Below are positions 32,968-45,500 of a DNA stretch of 64,000 nucleotides, piece after piece. Position numbers and translations under genes: made by a program. Numbering within the stretch: the first letter of the stretch is position 1; every line of letters begins with the position of its first letter. The stretch is from the NCBI GenBank assembly GCA_037893225.1, contig JAZGUH010000400.1:682001-746000 (forward strand), in the 5' to 3' direction. The stretch comes from Hippasteria phrygiana. Taxonomy: Eukaryota > Echinodermata > Asteroidea > Valvatida > Goniasteridae. The notes under the pieces were generated by a model, which worked only from the letters and a program-made list of their open reading frames with translations, searched no databases and had not been told where the DNA came from.

Positions 32968-35240
32968 AACGTTAGACTGTATAAAGTTATGAAAAGGAAT
33001 ATTAAAATGTATTCAAATTTACCTAGTCAGTTTCCTTTGTGGATCGTTTGACAAAATGAAAAGGAATTGTGTTAGGCCTATAGTAGTATTACTATTAGTA
33101 TTATGGTAAAAATAACAATTCCTTTTCTGGGTTAAAAAAAGAAGTGATTAGCTTATTAAGATCCTCATCAAAATCAACACATTTTGAAGACTGTGCATGC
33201 AGAAAATATAACAAAAAACTACACCCGTTACCATAACGTTACTCGTTAGGCTATTTTTGAAATGGGCAAAATATGGAGAAATTCTAAATGTCATCACATA
33301 ATAAATTATGGGCTAAGCAACATCTCCAGAAAATTTCAGCAACCGGCTGACTTGTGAAGTTGTGTCATCGACACTCAGCATGCTCAAGAGTCAAAGCGAA
33401 AACCACGTTGAGTAAATTTTATACGCGTCCTGACTGCACTGACTGTCTGTGTTACTCAGTTCGTGCATTGGAGGTGGTTCGTGCATCAAACAATAATGGC
33501 AACAAGGAACTATTTCCACCATTCCTCCATGGATCACAGCCAGCTTTATCGTATTACGGAGAAATAAGAACACATCATAGATAAAGTACGCATGTACATG
33601 TATAAGATGGAGAGGAAAATGCCTACCTTACACGCACGAATCGGTGGATTTCTTTCCACTGCACACAAGTGTCGCTGAGGAGCTGACTGCATCAGATCGG
33701 TAATAATCGGTTATCCGCCCAACTTGAATTTTGTAAACACTACAGCTATTGGTACAAACTTCACAATAATCTCTTACCTGATTGGGCAATACCAGTTTTC
33801 TCATGAATAATTCATTTTAGTGGTCAACCTCGTTTTACAGTGCCCATAGTTTATAATGAGTTTAGGATTTAGACCCTGGGGAGGAAAGTGTCTTCATAGT
33901 CTGGTACCCAGCATGATAACTGCACGTGTTCGTGTGTCAAATGTGCACTGGCATGGCATTTTAGCACGGATCGAACTCCGGACTCCGAAGTCAGAATGTA
34001 CTTCAGCAAGTCGCCAGTACGATGCAGGAGATATGTGCAAAAAAAAGCAGTTATTGACAGTTGTTGATAGAGTAAGTTTTTCTAACCTAAATGAATAATC
34101 GTATTATCAAATAAACCGCAGAGTGAGTGGACACAGGCACGTACATCACGTAACGAACGTAATTTGTAATTGTATGCATGACATGATGAGGATGATGTGT
34201 ACAGTACAGGCGCATTGACAGGTTAGGCCAAGTAGAAAAAAAAACATGTTTAGCCTCCTGGTTTTTTAAAAAGGAAGGGAGGAGGTGCTTTTTATATTTA
34301 AATTTTCAAGGGGTGCGTTCGATTAGCTTACCACAGTGTTACACCGTAAACGAGACATACAGAAACTTGGGGTTACACCAACGCGGGGAAGCCACGAAAT
34401 AAGGCAAATCGGTCAAGAACAGCAAAATCTTGGAAAATAACCATCCCTTCTTGATAACAACTGTCTAAACATGTGGCACAACCAGTTAATTCAAGATTTA
34501 TGTCAGCAAAATCTGTAAAAAATGAGGAAGAAATCAACATGTATGTGCACACTTTGGAGTGACTATGGTGCCAACTGCCAAGAACTTCTAACACAGAAAA
34601 CACAAACTTTCTTCCCCTATATTGCACTAAAATGTCCCAACAAAATTCTCAAAATTAAAGGTTGTGCCAAGTGTTTATACAATTGTGAACACAAATGGAT
34701 GGTTATTTTCCAAGATTTGCTGTTTCTAACCGATTTTGGTGAGGGTATTGAGGTAAAATCTTTCCATACACTCTTTGCTTTCCAATTTGTGCTCACACTT
34801 TTGTGCATAATTTACTCACGTCAAATTCGAGTTCCCCACCATGTTGACTTTTTCAGCTAGCCGGTGACGTCATTTATTTATTTATTTATTTATTACATTT
34901 CTTTACCCAGGGTGTGCCCAAACAGTTTAAAACCGGTTTCCATTGGGGCCCTGCATATTATTAGTTAAAACTGAATATTTACACATTCATACAAAATATT
35001 TAAACAAATACAATAATGTTTACACAAATAAATCTAATTTCGGTTAACTTTTCAACTCTCCAGAAGCCTATTGCTGATTTACGGGATGGGCGAAAAACCC
35101 GCGAAAAAAACCTTTTAGGGTGAAAAACAAGGGGAAAGGGGAAGGGGAAATTACACCGGGCAGCCACCAGAGACCCGCTTGCTAGCTAGGGTAGTGGTGG
35201 TTAACACCGGGGCAGACACAAGTATCACGTGATGACTAAT
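32968..35240. other. Upstream region of ARHGAP19, repeats sparse
   Basis: No further gene was recognised. A degenerate tRNA-like box B (minus strand GTTCGATCCGTGC) is near 33964. A TTTATTTATTTA simple repeat is at 34873-34893. The ORFs here are short and unlike known proteins. The ARHGAP19 promoter must lie in this interval. Confidence 0.35.
33627..33693 (-). other. Candidate 5' exon of ARHGAP19
   Basis: On the minus strand, TGATGCAG then an open stretch ends in GTGCGTGTAAG before the donor GTAGGC. It joins the 32231 acceptor in a frame that stays open (..WKEIHRFVRVRMSAEYL..). No Met was found in this exon. Either it is 5' UTR, or another exon further upstream holds the start. Confidence 0.35.
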
Positions 35241-35244
35241 CGAA

Positions 35245-35478
35245 CAGTCGGAAAGAGTTCCATATCCGGCCATCACTTAGACCTCGTGCACAAAGTCTAT
35301 GGGCTATGACAGAAAAAGTCAAAGTATTTTTCAAAGAATAGGTTGACATTTTTTCCCTCCTAAATTCGTGTTTCTTCATCAGATTTACACCTTTTGTAAG
35401 TCTTTAGGTCATATTAAGGGAAAATAAGTGATGGCCGACTATGGAAGTGAGGCTGATGGAACTCTTTCCGAACGGTCT
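35245..35478. repeat. Inverted repeat ending in start-exon-like sequence
   Basis: CGGAAAGAGTTCCATATCCG then GCCATCACTTA (about 35250-35281) is inverted at 35425-35475 (TAAGTGATGGCCGACTATGG, later GGAACTCTTTCCG). The right arm contains ATGGCCGACTATGGAAGTGA and runs to a GTAAGT donor-like site at 35483. Confidence 0.45.
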
Positions 35479-35639
35479 CGTGTAAGTTTCATTTATACGT
35501 AGGCCTATAAGCTGAACGAACGCACCCAAGATGATTGGCACCTTTTTTTTTAAGTTTCCGACAACCGCAGGTTTTCAACTGTTTTAAACACAAAAATGAG
35601 AATTGAACATGTTTTAATAGCTTTAGTAATCTTGTATTA

Positions 35640-36130
35640 TATTTTCCGATTGATCGGTTGACATTTGGTTCTTTTTAACCTCATTTTCCACTGGCAATTT
35701 TTTTTAAAATCCAGGTAGCCCCAAAAAGGAAGCGGACGCAGACGCTAAACATGTTTTATTTTTTGTTTTACTTCGCTTTAGCCTTGTCCTCAGTAGTACA
35801 TATTAAAGTACGACTGTTTATCTGTGGGGCTGGGGGAGGGGGGGCATGTTTCTGGAGAAATGATAAAATAATAAATGTCATTGTTATACACCTCATATGG
35901 CAATAGTCCCAATGACTAAACACACACTTCGGCCAGTCTCTGTAGTTGGGTACGTGCACTGTATATATTTCCGAGGACAAGAGAAGAAAGAAAACACAAA
36001 GAAACCTTTCAGTCCTCGAACGTAGAGTCTTTTGTTGAAATCGGTCCTTGAACGTAAGGATACGTGCTTAGTCTATAGGGGTTGGTTATATTAAAGGAAC
36101 AATAGGAAACACAAAACATTGTCCTCGGAC
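35640..36130 (-). mobile_element. Reversed family E fragment and linked repeat
   Basis: 35640-35770 matches E in reverse (AAAAAGGAAGCGG, GACGCTAAACATGTT). 35975-36085 matches, in reverse, the block at 38873-39000 (GAGGACAAG, ATCGGTCCTT, TAGTCTATAGGGG). The two blocks keep the same order relative to each other at both loci. Confidence 0.45.
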
Positions 36131-36534
36131 GTATTGGTGAAGTACGACTGTGTGACCATTCCATGTATAGTTAGGGCCACAGGGGGGGAGGGTGTCAGTG
36201 GGGATGTGACATCCCTCCCCCCCCCCCAGTCGATTTTGTCGGCAAATTCCTGTTGCTGTTGGCAAAATCGCGTCTCGGTCGGCAAAGTGCATGGTCTACG
36301 ACAGTTCGTAAGTATTTGAAATATGGCACCCTCAACATCATGACACTCCAAGTTGGCTAGTGCACTATACATGTACACACTATGGTGCCGCTAGACATTG
36401 CCATTGTTGAATTTTTTTAAACAGATTTTTGTTGTTTGTTTCATTGGTTTTAGGAAAATACATTGTCTTGAGGAAGTCACATTTGCTCCAAGGAAGGTCA
36501 CCCCCAACTTGAAACTGTACATGTGCGTTACAGA

Positions 36535-39500
36535 ATGACCATGCAGAAGGCATTTAGACAGCTGGAGGAGCGTAGCTTGTCATCGGAGGTGTTGCTTATG
36601 TGTTGGTCACCATGTATGGATCTTATCGCTTTAGCCAATATTAATGGGGAGGTGAGTGTGTACATCAAATCTTCAGCACATGATACGTGTAGGTGTTGCA
36701 CTATTGAGTATTGTATGCTAAGGATCATGAAATATTTATTAATTGTGTCGGAGTTGAGTACTACAATCTGAGTACCAAGTTCTCCGACTACATTTAGAGC
36801 CGAGTCCGAGGACATTGATGATCGAGTCCTGGGCCAAAATTTGAGTCCGAGTTTTTCAGGGTCCGAGTTCGGGCCGAGTATGAGTATATAAACAGTCAAG
36901 TATGGGCCGAGTACGAGTAATATAATTAAGCTAAGTTATTATTATAATGTACACGTCAAGAATCTATTAAACACCAACAATTCAGAAGACTATTTCAGTT
37001 TATTTCCATTTTTTTTATTTACCTTTTTTACAACATGATGAACCTACTCAAAAAGTTGTACATCACATGTGGTTGAGCCAGAAATTTACCCAACAGCTCT
37101 TTGAGTCCGAAGGTGCAGTATCAAAAGACAAAATAATTAATTGTATTCCCGAGTACGGGTAACGAGTATCGAGTACAAAATGCCGAGTCCGGGTCTGAGT
37201 CCGAGTAAAAAGAGCTGAGTACGTGCTGAGTCCAATTTGTTTTAGTGCTGAAAATCGAGTTTGGGCCGAGTACTTAGTGGTACTCGAATTGTACTCGAGA
37301 ACGAGTATGAGTATTCCAACACTGATTGTGTCTGATATATCTTTGGCAGGTTTTATTGCAGAGACTGACATGGCAGAAGCAACCAGTGTGGGTCTTACCA
37401 GCCCCTGCGGGTCAGACGTCAAATAAACAAGTCAATGTGCTCTCGTGGAGACCCGATGGCAAAGGTATGATGTTCTGATCATTTTGGAGCTTGTTTAACC
37501 CTAACCCTCCAGGGTATTTTGGCTAGAAACCCTGCCAGACGCATCAGATTGCATACTTTGTCACATTGACTTGTGTGCAGAGTGCAGCAAGGTCAAGCTG
37601 TCACCACAGATGCACTGTGCTGTGTCTGGCAGGGTTAGGGTTAATTTTGTGTCAGTCCCAGGGTAAAACTGTTATAATACAGGTAGGGTGATAGAAAAAA
37701 AAAAAAACTAAGAGTACGCCACGGTAGACGATGCGCAACATCGTCAGTACTGTACACGTAGTACAGTGCAATTGAAAGTTAACACGAGAAGGGAAATTTC
37801 TCTTCACTGGGAATTGAATACCTGAGGGCCGAAGTCCGCCATTTTTTGCCAAATTGAGTTAGACACAGGAAGTTACTGCTAGCTCCACAGGCTATCATGT
37901 GTGTGACTTTTCCTTAAAATTTTCTCAAAATCTTTTCTAGTGGACTTGCGCCCTTCTTTCAATTCAGTTTCATTTCACAAAAGGGCAAAATGTGTATCAA
38001 AAGTCAGAAAATATTTTCTCAAAAGTGGGAAAAAAATGTTCTCAAAGTGGGAAAACGGTTTCACAATTTTTCTCACTTTCGTTAATATATTTTCTCGAAG
38101 CGGAAACAATTTTAACCTTTTTTCTCATTTTTGCGTAAACCGTTTCACATATTTTTGGAAATGAGAAAAGTGAGAAAAATTGAAGTGAGAAAAAATTGTG
38201 TGTGTTTGTAAAATTTGCACACTGGTTTTGCACTTTTTTTCCCAACAGATTCCTTGCGAATTCACCATTCACAGGGAAAGAGTTGGGTGAAAATTTTTAT
38301 GAGCTTTGCGAAATGTCAAAGCGAATGGGAACCGGAATTCATTTAAAAAGAAATCCCGTTCGTGTTTGTGCTGTTTACTTTCGAGTACTGGACACACAGT
38401 CATGTTTTCCTGTACTGCTGAGGACAATGCTTTGTGTTTCCTATTGTTCCTTTGATATAAGGCGAAATAGAAAATATTTCGCGTCCCCGCCCGCTTCCTT
38501 TTTGGAGGCCGCCTGGATTTAAAGAAAATTTTACCACAGAAAAATTATGTATAAAAAAACAAAAATGTCAACCAGTCAATCGGAAAATAAATACTTGCGA
38601 GTCGGAAGTTGTTTTTTTGTTTTGTTTTTGTTTTTTTGCTGAGATGGTGCTACAGACATACTAAAAAACACTTTAAATATGTTCAGTTCTCTTGTCCAAC
38701 ATGTCTCTTTCATTTTTAATGCGTCTTTGAACAGGGAAACACCAACGGTTGCCAGAATTTGTTTTTAAATGACGGCCATCTTGAAAATAGAAAATAGAAA
38801 GCCCCTCTTCCTTTTTTTTTTTTAAACCCGGACGTGAAACATGTTTTTTTTGTTACTCGGCCTAACACAACCCCATAGACTATTTAGCACGTATTTCTAC
38901 ATCCGAGGACCGATTTTAACAAAAGGACCGACTCCCGAGGACAAGAAAGATTCCTTTGTATTTTCTTTCTCCTCTTGTCCTCGACTGTATATATACAGTA
39001 CTTGTACACACAAACGGGAAGCCACGACACAATTTCTAAGAATGATTTGTGATGACAAAACTTTTGTTTTTGATTTTTTTTTACATGCCCGTATATGCCT
39101 AAACAAAAGTTACAATACCAGATGTGTTTTTCTGTTTACAGTTCTGGCAGTCGGATACAGAAGTGGTCATCTCCTTCTGTGCAGTGTAGAAAATGCCGAC
39201 GTGTTACACAGCGTGGAATTAAAGTCGGCCATCACATGCATGCAGTGGGTCGAAGTAAGCCAGCATCAAGGGCAAGATACACAGAGTACAGATGACCTCA
39301 AAGCCCACCAACAGGATGTGTTTGCAGATTGTTCATCAGATACGTTCCTGCCCAAGCTTCCGCCGCTTGCAAAAATGTGAGCATAACTTGATCATTTACA
39401 GAGATACGCACAGAGATCTGAGTTTTTCGACTTTTCTTCCCCAAATCCGATTGTTAACCCTGACCTACTTGAATCCATCAAAATCCATACCCCCTGTTTT

Positions 39501-42500
39501 GGAGGATTTTTTGAGGATTCAGGATACCTCCATATTGAAAACTGGGGGATTTTGATGGATTGAGGATTGTAAGCCTAGCGGTACTGCAGGATTTTGATGG
39601 ATTCAGGATACCTCCATATTGAGCAGTCACCAAAACCAACTTTTTGTGCATGACAAAATAGGTGGATTTTGGCGGATTCAGGATACTTTCTAGTAAAGTT
39701 ACCCAAGGGGTTAGGGTTAATGATTTTTACTCAAATTGTTGAAAGAATTCCATTTTGTCATTGAAAAAAAATCTGTCTGTATCAATCACGAACACAGATT
39801 TAATCTTCTGTACCAGTTGTCAGTACATCGTGTCTCTGTAAGCGAGCTCTGATTGGAGTCTTTTTATGGCTGGAAATAAGTTTATGCATTGACCTATGAC
39901 CTGTAACCAAACCGTGCTATCGGAGTTGCTTCACATCATTGCAATATAAAGCCCCTCACATGATTGATAATCTGCTCAACCCATGGAAAACATGACGGTC
40001 ACATACAACTGTCGAATTAAAACATTTAACTTGCCGTACAGATGACGGAATTTGGCGCCAAAAAAAACAGTGCCACCAGGCCGGATGACGCAATTGGCCG
40101 CTGTTTGTGCAGTTTCAATCCATTGTTGGATTAAACAGTGCCACCAGGCCGGATGACGCCATTGGCCGCTGTTTGTGCAGTTTCAATCCATTGTTGGATT
40201 ATTGTGTATATGTTACGCTTGATTGCACAAACACATTGTAGCAGTTCGCTTGGCTGCCAGAGCCGCCGCGGCACCCCGACGTCTCCCGTAAAAAAAACGT
40301 GCTCAATGGGTTAAGGTAATGTTCTTGTGTTTGTCTGTTGTAGACATTCAGCGTCAGTCTTTTCCGAGGACAGCATTGCGGATGCCAAGAGGTTAAAAGG
40401 ACAGAAAAGGTCAGTTATTTGAAGTCAAATTCTGCCGTTAAGGTCAGATTGTTTGACTTTCTGTGTATGTATTAACCAAGCTATTAAGCTTCAGAATTTA
40501 TTTTCCTTCAAAAGAAGTACACCGTACTGCAGGGTCGATAGAAATCAGGATTATTTAAAAACTGAAATCAGATTTTGAAACATATACTTCAATTTGAAAA
40601 TTTTTCCATTAAAATAAATTGCACTGACCACTTTTGAGTATTAATTTAGATTATCCCTTATTTAGATCTGGACTCAGGAAAACCGTAAGCGTGGTAGGGT
40701 TGGCAATTCATATTGTCTCCAACCCTACAACCTATCTGATCATAACCCTTTACCCAGAGTGGCTTTTAGCCTTGTATTGGGTAAGACGGAAAAAACAAAA
40801 CAAAAACTATTTTAGATGGGCTGATCAATATAATGGCCTTCCATGGTGACCTTTTTCACACTCTTCTGTGTGACAGCGATAAGATTTGATTTCTCTGTTG
40901 TGTTTTATTTCAGGCTAAATGTTCTGGTTGTTGGTTTGGAAGGAGGGACTCTACAGTTATATGCATACGGCATAGCTGCTGTTGGAGAAGTAGAGCTGAG
41001 CGGAGTGTGTCAACAGCAGACAGCTGACGGCCAGGTTGGTTGCATATTGTACATTCATAATAATAATAGTAATAATTATAAATCTCCTGGATGTGGCAAA
41101 TGGGCGACTTTGCCCGAAATAACCTCAAATGGGCGACACGAGTGTCGCCCATTTAGAGCACTTTCCCCTCGCGCCTTACTAGAAAACACTCCAAAGGGGC
41201 GACTTTTACAATAGGGCGACAGTTATGTGTCGCCCTATTCGACCGCGTCACCCAAACCCACTCTTTTATAGCATTATGTGTCGCCCTATCCGGCAATTGA
41301 GGAAAATTAGAATTCCTGTGCAAACGGGCCACACTGCCCCAAATAACCCCAAAGGGGTGACGCGCGAGTCGCCCTAATAGAGCACTTTCCCCACGCACCC
41401 AACTAAAAAACACTCCAAAGGGGCGACTTTAACAATGCGGCGACAGTTATGTGTCGCCCTATTCGACCGGGTCGCCCGAACCCACTCTTTTCGAGCTTAT
41501 AGAATTGTAAATGCCATTTGTGACTCTAGAGCATGCGTAACTAATGCGTAATGTGGAATAGTTTTGAGAAATCGTCACTTGAAGTCATGTATATGTACCA
41601 CATCTTGGTAGAATCATTTCAGAGATTTTTGTATTTTTGGAAAGTTTTAGTATCAGTAAATATCCAGGTTCAATTTTGTTATGGACAAAAATAGGGATAA
41701 AGTTGTTTATTTAATTACATTTTTGATGGGGACTTTGGGAGCGCGCAAACGGAACCACATGATTTGTTCAAAACCGTTTTTCTTGCAAAATGATCTCTGC
41801 ACAATTGCAGAACGATGTCGTTTCTTCCGCGTCATATTTTCGGATTGGAACCGGGTACAAGGATGAATTTGTTATCATCAAAACTTGTTAATTCATCTTT
41901 ATTCCGTGTGCAATTTTCGAGAGACCAGGGGATTTTAGCCAAGGGTCTGTCTTACCCCATTTCCCCCCGACTTAACAGAGGATACTCTCTGCTGTGATTT
42001 TCAGTTCAGCTTTGGAAGAGTTATCACAGCAACGCTGTCAAAAGACCTACGCTCTCTGTCTGTGATAGTAGATCGGACCATGGCTGACTGTGACTCGAAA
42101 CACACTGTTTATCTGCTGTCAGTAAGTAATATTAGAAAGTTTGTGTTTAGTTGTCACGTGTTAAGTCACAGACGGGAGGTACAGCCCAGCTTGTTATAAA
42201 GTGACATCTTTTTTCTTCGCTTATGTAAAACAAATACATGTACCATCTTCTGAAATTCAGATAGATTCGGAGTTTAATCTTCAGAAGGTACTCTTTTTAT
42301 TAATTTGAGTGTTTCTTTTTCTTTTACTTTTGTCTTGAAAAAATTAATACAATAATACAATAATACAACAATACAACAATACAATGCAACAATAATGCAA
42401 CAATAATGCAACAATAATGCAACAATAATGCAACAATAATGCAACAATAATGCAACAATAATGCAACAATAATGCAACAATAATGCAATTTATTACACTG

Positions 42501-45500
42501 TTTATTGTGTTATGTCACAGCTCAACACTGATTTGCCGCATACTGATATCTTACAGGCAAAATGTTTTAACCCTAACCTTCCCTAACCTACCAAAATCAA
42601 ACGCCCCATTTGTGTTGAATTTTGTGTGATTGGGTACTGTAGAGCCTTGGCACCATCACTTTGCATGGGACTTGATGCCCTGATTTTGTCTGAGTACAAA
42701 GAATGTGCCATTGGTTTACTACACAGTGTTGGAGTTTGTGTGGTTAGGGAAGGATTCTAGTAAAAAGGCTTGGGCTGTTAGGGTTAATGTATATTACTTT
42801 TGTGTCCTTCCACTTTCTGTCAGTCAGTTATTCCATTCCACTGTCTGGATGTCTGGGATTAACCATTTTGTCAAGGTTGTGTGTTGTGTTATTACACGTA
42901 TACTGATTTAACCCTAACATCCTAGGCATTCATTTGTGGTGAAGACCTGTGTACTACGAAATACTACTTAGTATTCTGTAGCACTGAGTCTCTCTGTCTT
43001 TGATGATTGAGTGTATCGTGACAGCAGTCAAGATACTTGCAACTACTAGAGTACTACTTCTATGTAATACAGTTAAGTTACTGGGTAAATTATATTTGTC
43101 TCAATGAATTGGATGGCTAAGATAACAAATTGTATCATCTCTGAAAACCAGTAGTTCATGCTTTGTTTCCGCCTTGGATGAAAACATACATTTTGCCTCC
43201 AACCCCAGCAACAAACAGTAGTACTACATATTACAACTTTATTTGGGGGTGAAGTATTAAATACTAAAAATGACTACAAGCATTGTACACAAATAGGTGA
43301 GAGTACTGCATAACTACAGTTTACTACTAGTAGTATTTTGTACCTTTATGTGAGGTTAGGGTTAAAGCATTATTTGTTTGATGTTTGATTTTTTCCGAAC
43401 CAGCTTGACTGCATTTTGATCTCCTCAAGACTCGATGAGCTTACAAGGTTCAGCAAGCAAAGCATCAATGTCATTACGTTTCTCGAGGTACGTACGTACA
43501 ACAGACAAAAATAGCAGTTGAGAAATATATGGCACGAAAGAGAATCTTGTCGGATTATTACAAGAGCTATCAGATTTTTAAAACAAAACTTCAAAACGTG
43601 TTTGAAAGGTGATCAACATTGTAGACGCTAAATGTTAAATGCATCTAGTTGGCATTTTTTTTTGGAAGCTTTTGTAAATTATGCACCAAGATTTTTCTTT
43701 CAGGTGTATCAATTTACAGTCTTAACCCTATGCTAGGACTATGAAGAACTCTGAAACATATTATGAAAACTAGTTCATTTACAAATTACCATGTACTGTA
43801 AAATTTAGCTCAAGTTTAAAGGCAGTGTACATGATTGGTCATTGTTGCAATTTTCAGAAATGGGTGGATTTGGGGGTTAGTATTTTATAGGAAATATCGT
43901 TCCACTGACCTGTTCAAAGTTTTGTGTTGGGTGGCGAAAAAAACGAGAGAAAAACGGCGCTTGTTTTCAACCGTCGGGCGGATGATAGCCTTTAGTCAAG
44001 GCGCGCGTGGCTATCTGGGCACGTGACGCGCCCCGAATGCCAGCATGTCCGGGGCGTGCCACTCGTCCGGGTAGCCATGCGCGCCTTGACTAAAGGCTAC
44101 AGGGCAGTTTTCCAACGATTTCCAGCTGGAAATCGTTGGGAAAACGATATATATTTCCACTTTTCTTAACAACGAAAGCACACCTGGTGCCATAATTTCA
44201 CAGGATGATTGAGACTGCTATTAACTTACCTTCTAGTAAGGTCTTTCGTAATAATTCAGTAAAAAAAAAATTGAGGATTACCAATCGTGTACACTACATT
44301 TGACCTAACCCCCCTGTTATTGATGGGGTGCTGGTATGCCAAGAACGGGCTGTGCAGCCAAGCGTAAAGACAAACAATAGGCACAACACTGAAAAGAGTG
44401 GTCTTATTCATTGCACTTGGAGCCCCACTCCCTTTTGTGTGAATGAAAGCTTTGTTTGAAAAACATTACACTCCCATTCAAGAACAATATAGTTAAAACA
44501 GGAATGGAGTACGTGCAGGAATGCGTGTATAGACGTCAACTGGCCAGGTGGTCATTTTCAAACCACGGCTACATGTATGGCTGTCGTCCATATTTGAGAG
44601 GTTCAGAATGATTATGAAGACCACTGTCGGGCTTGTACTCTGTAATTAAGTTCAAATCTTAATTGTCCGCTTATGTATTTGTACAACATTCAAGAAATCC
44701 TTTATACTTTTTTTTTACAAATTTTAAGAGTGAAGCAGTTTTGTCAGTGTAACAGGGAGTTGTTGCTGTCATGAAATTTGATTTCAATAAATGTCAAATT
44801 AAGTGTTTCTTGATTGCAGTACCTGAGTGCAACGTTACACTCTGTGTCCGAGGCCAGGGAGGATATTCTCATGGAGATAGAAACCAAGTTGACTAAATAT
44901 GCACAAGTGAGTACACTGGATATTGCTAGCAGTCTGTGAGCTTCTCAACCCGGGTTGAAGTCAACCCGGGGCGAATCCCAGGACCGTCCTGGGTTGAGTC
45001 TCAATTATTCTCCCCCCCTTCATCTTTTCACACTTGTTTATAGAGTTCAACCCAAGGGCGGACTCACCCCTGCTCATTTCACACTTCTGTTTTCAACCCG
45101 GGTGAGAGGGAGAGTTACAACCCGGGGTGGGAGTCTCAACCCCGGTTTGGAGCAGGGGTTGAGTTCGGCCCCGGTTAAAACCAATCTGTGGGTTGACATG
45201 GGGTTGGCACAGGGTTGAAAACGGTCGTACGAATCGTTGATCGTTGTCAACCCTGCATCAGCTCGGCGTCAAACCCCAGGATTTATCTTGTGTGAAAAGC
45301 TGTCAAGAGTCTTGTTCAGTGCTTTAAACCCCCCTCTGTTATTGATGGGGTGCTGGTATGCCAAGAACAGGCTGTGTGGCCAAGTGTAGATGGAAACAAT
45401 AGGCACCACACTGAATAGAGTGGTCCTCTTTATCACACTTGGAGCCCCCCTTTCGTTTGAATGAAATCTTTGTTTGAAAAAAGCTCCATCTATTCATTAC

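Noticed and set aside
37490..37645. Interstitial telomere remnant
   Set aside because: CCCTAACC occurs only at element ends next to TTAA, not as a TTAGGG array.
41090..41500. CRISPR-like array
   Set aside because: The palindromes are not regularly spaced with unique spacers, and the context is a eukaryotic intron.
42274..42480. Leu/Cys/Tyr-rich ORF that looks like membrane repeats
   Set aside because: Product of the 11-base GCAACAATAAT repeat.
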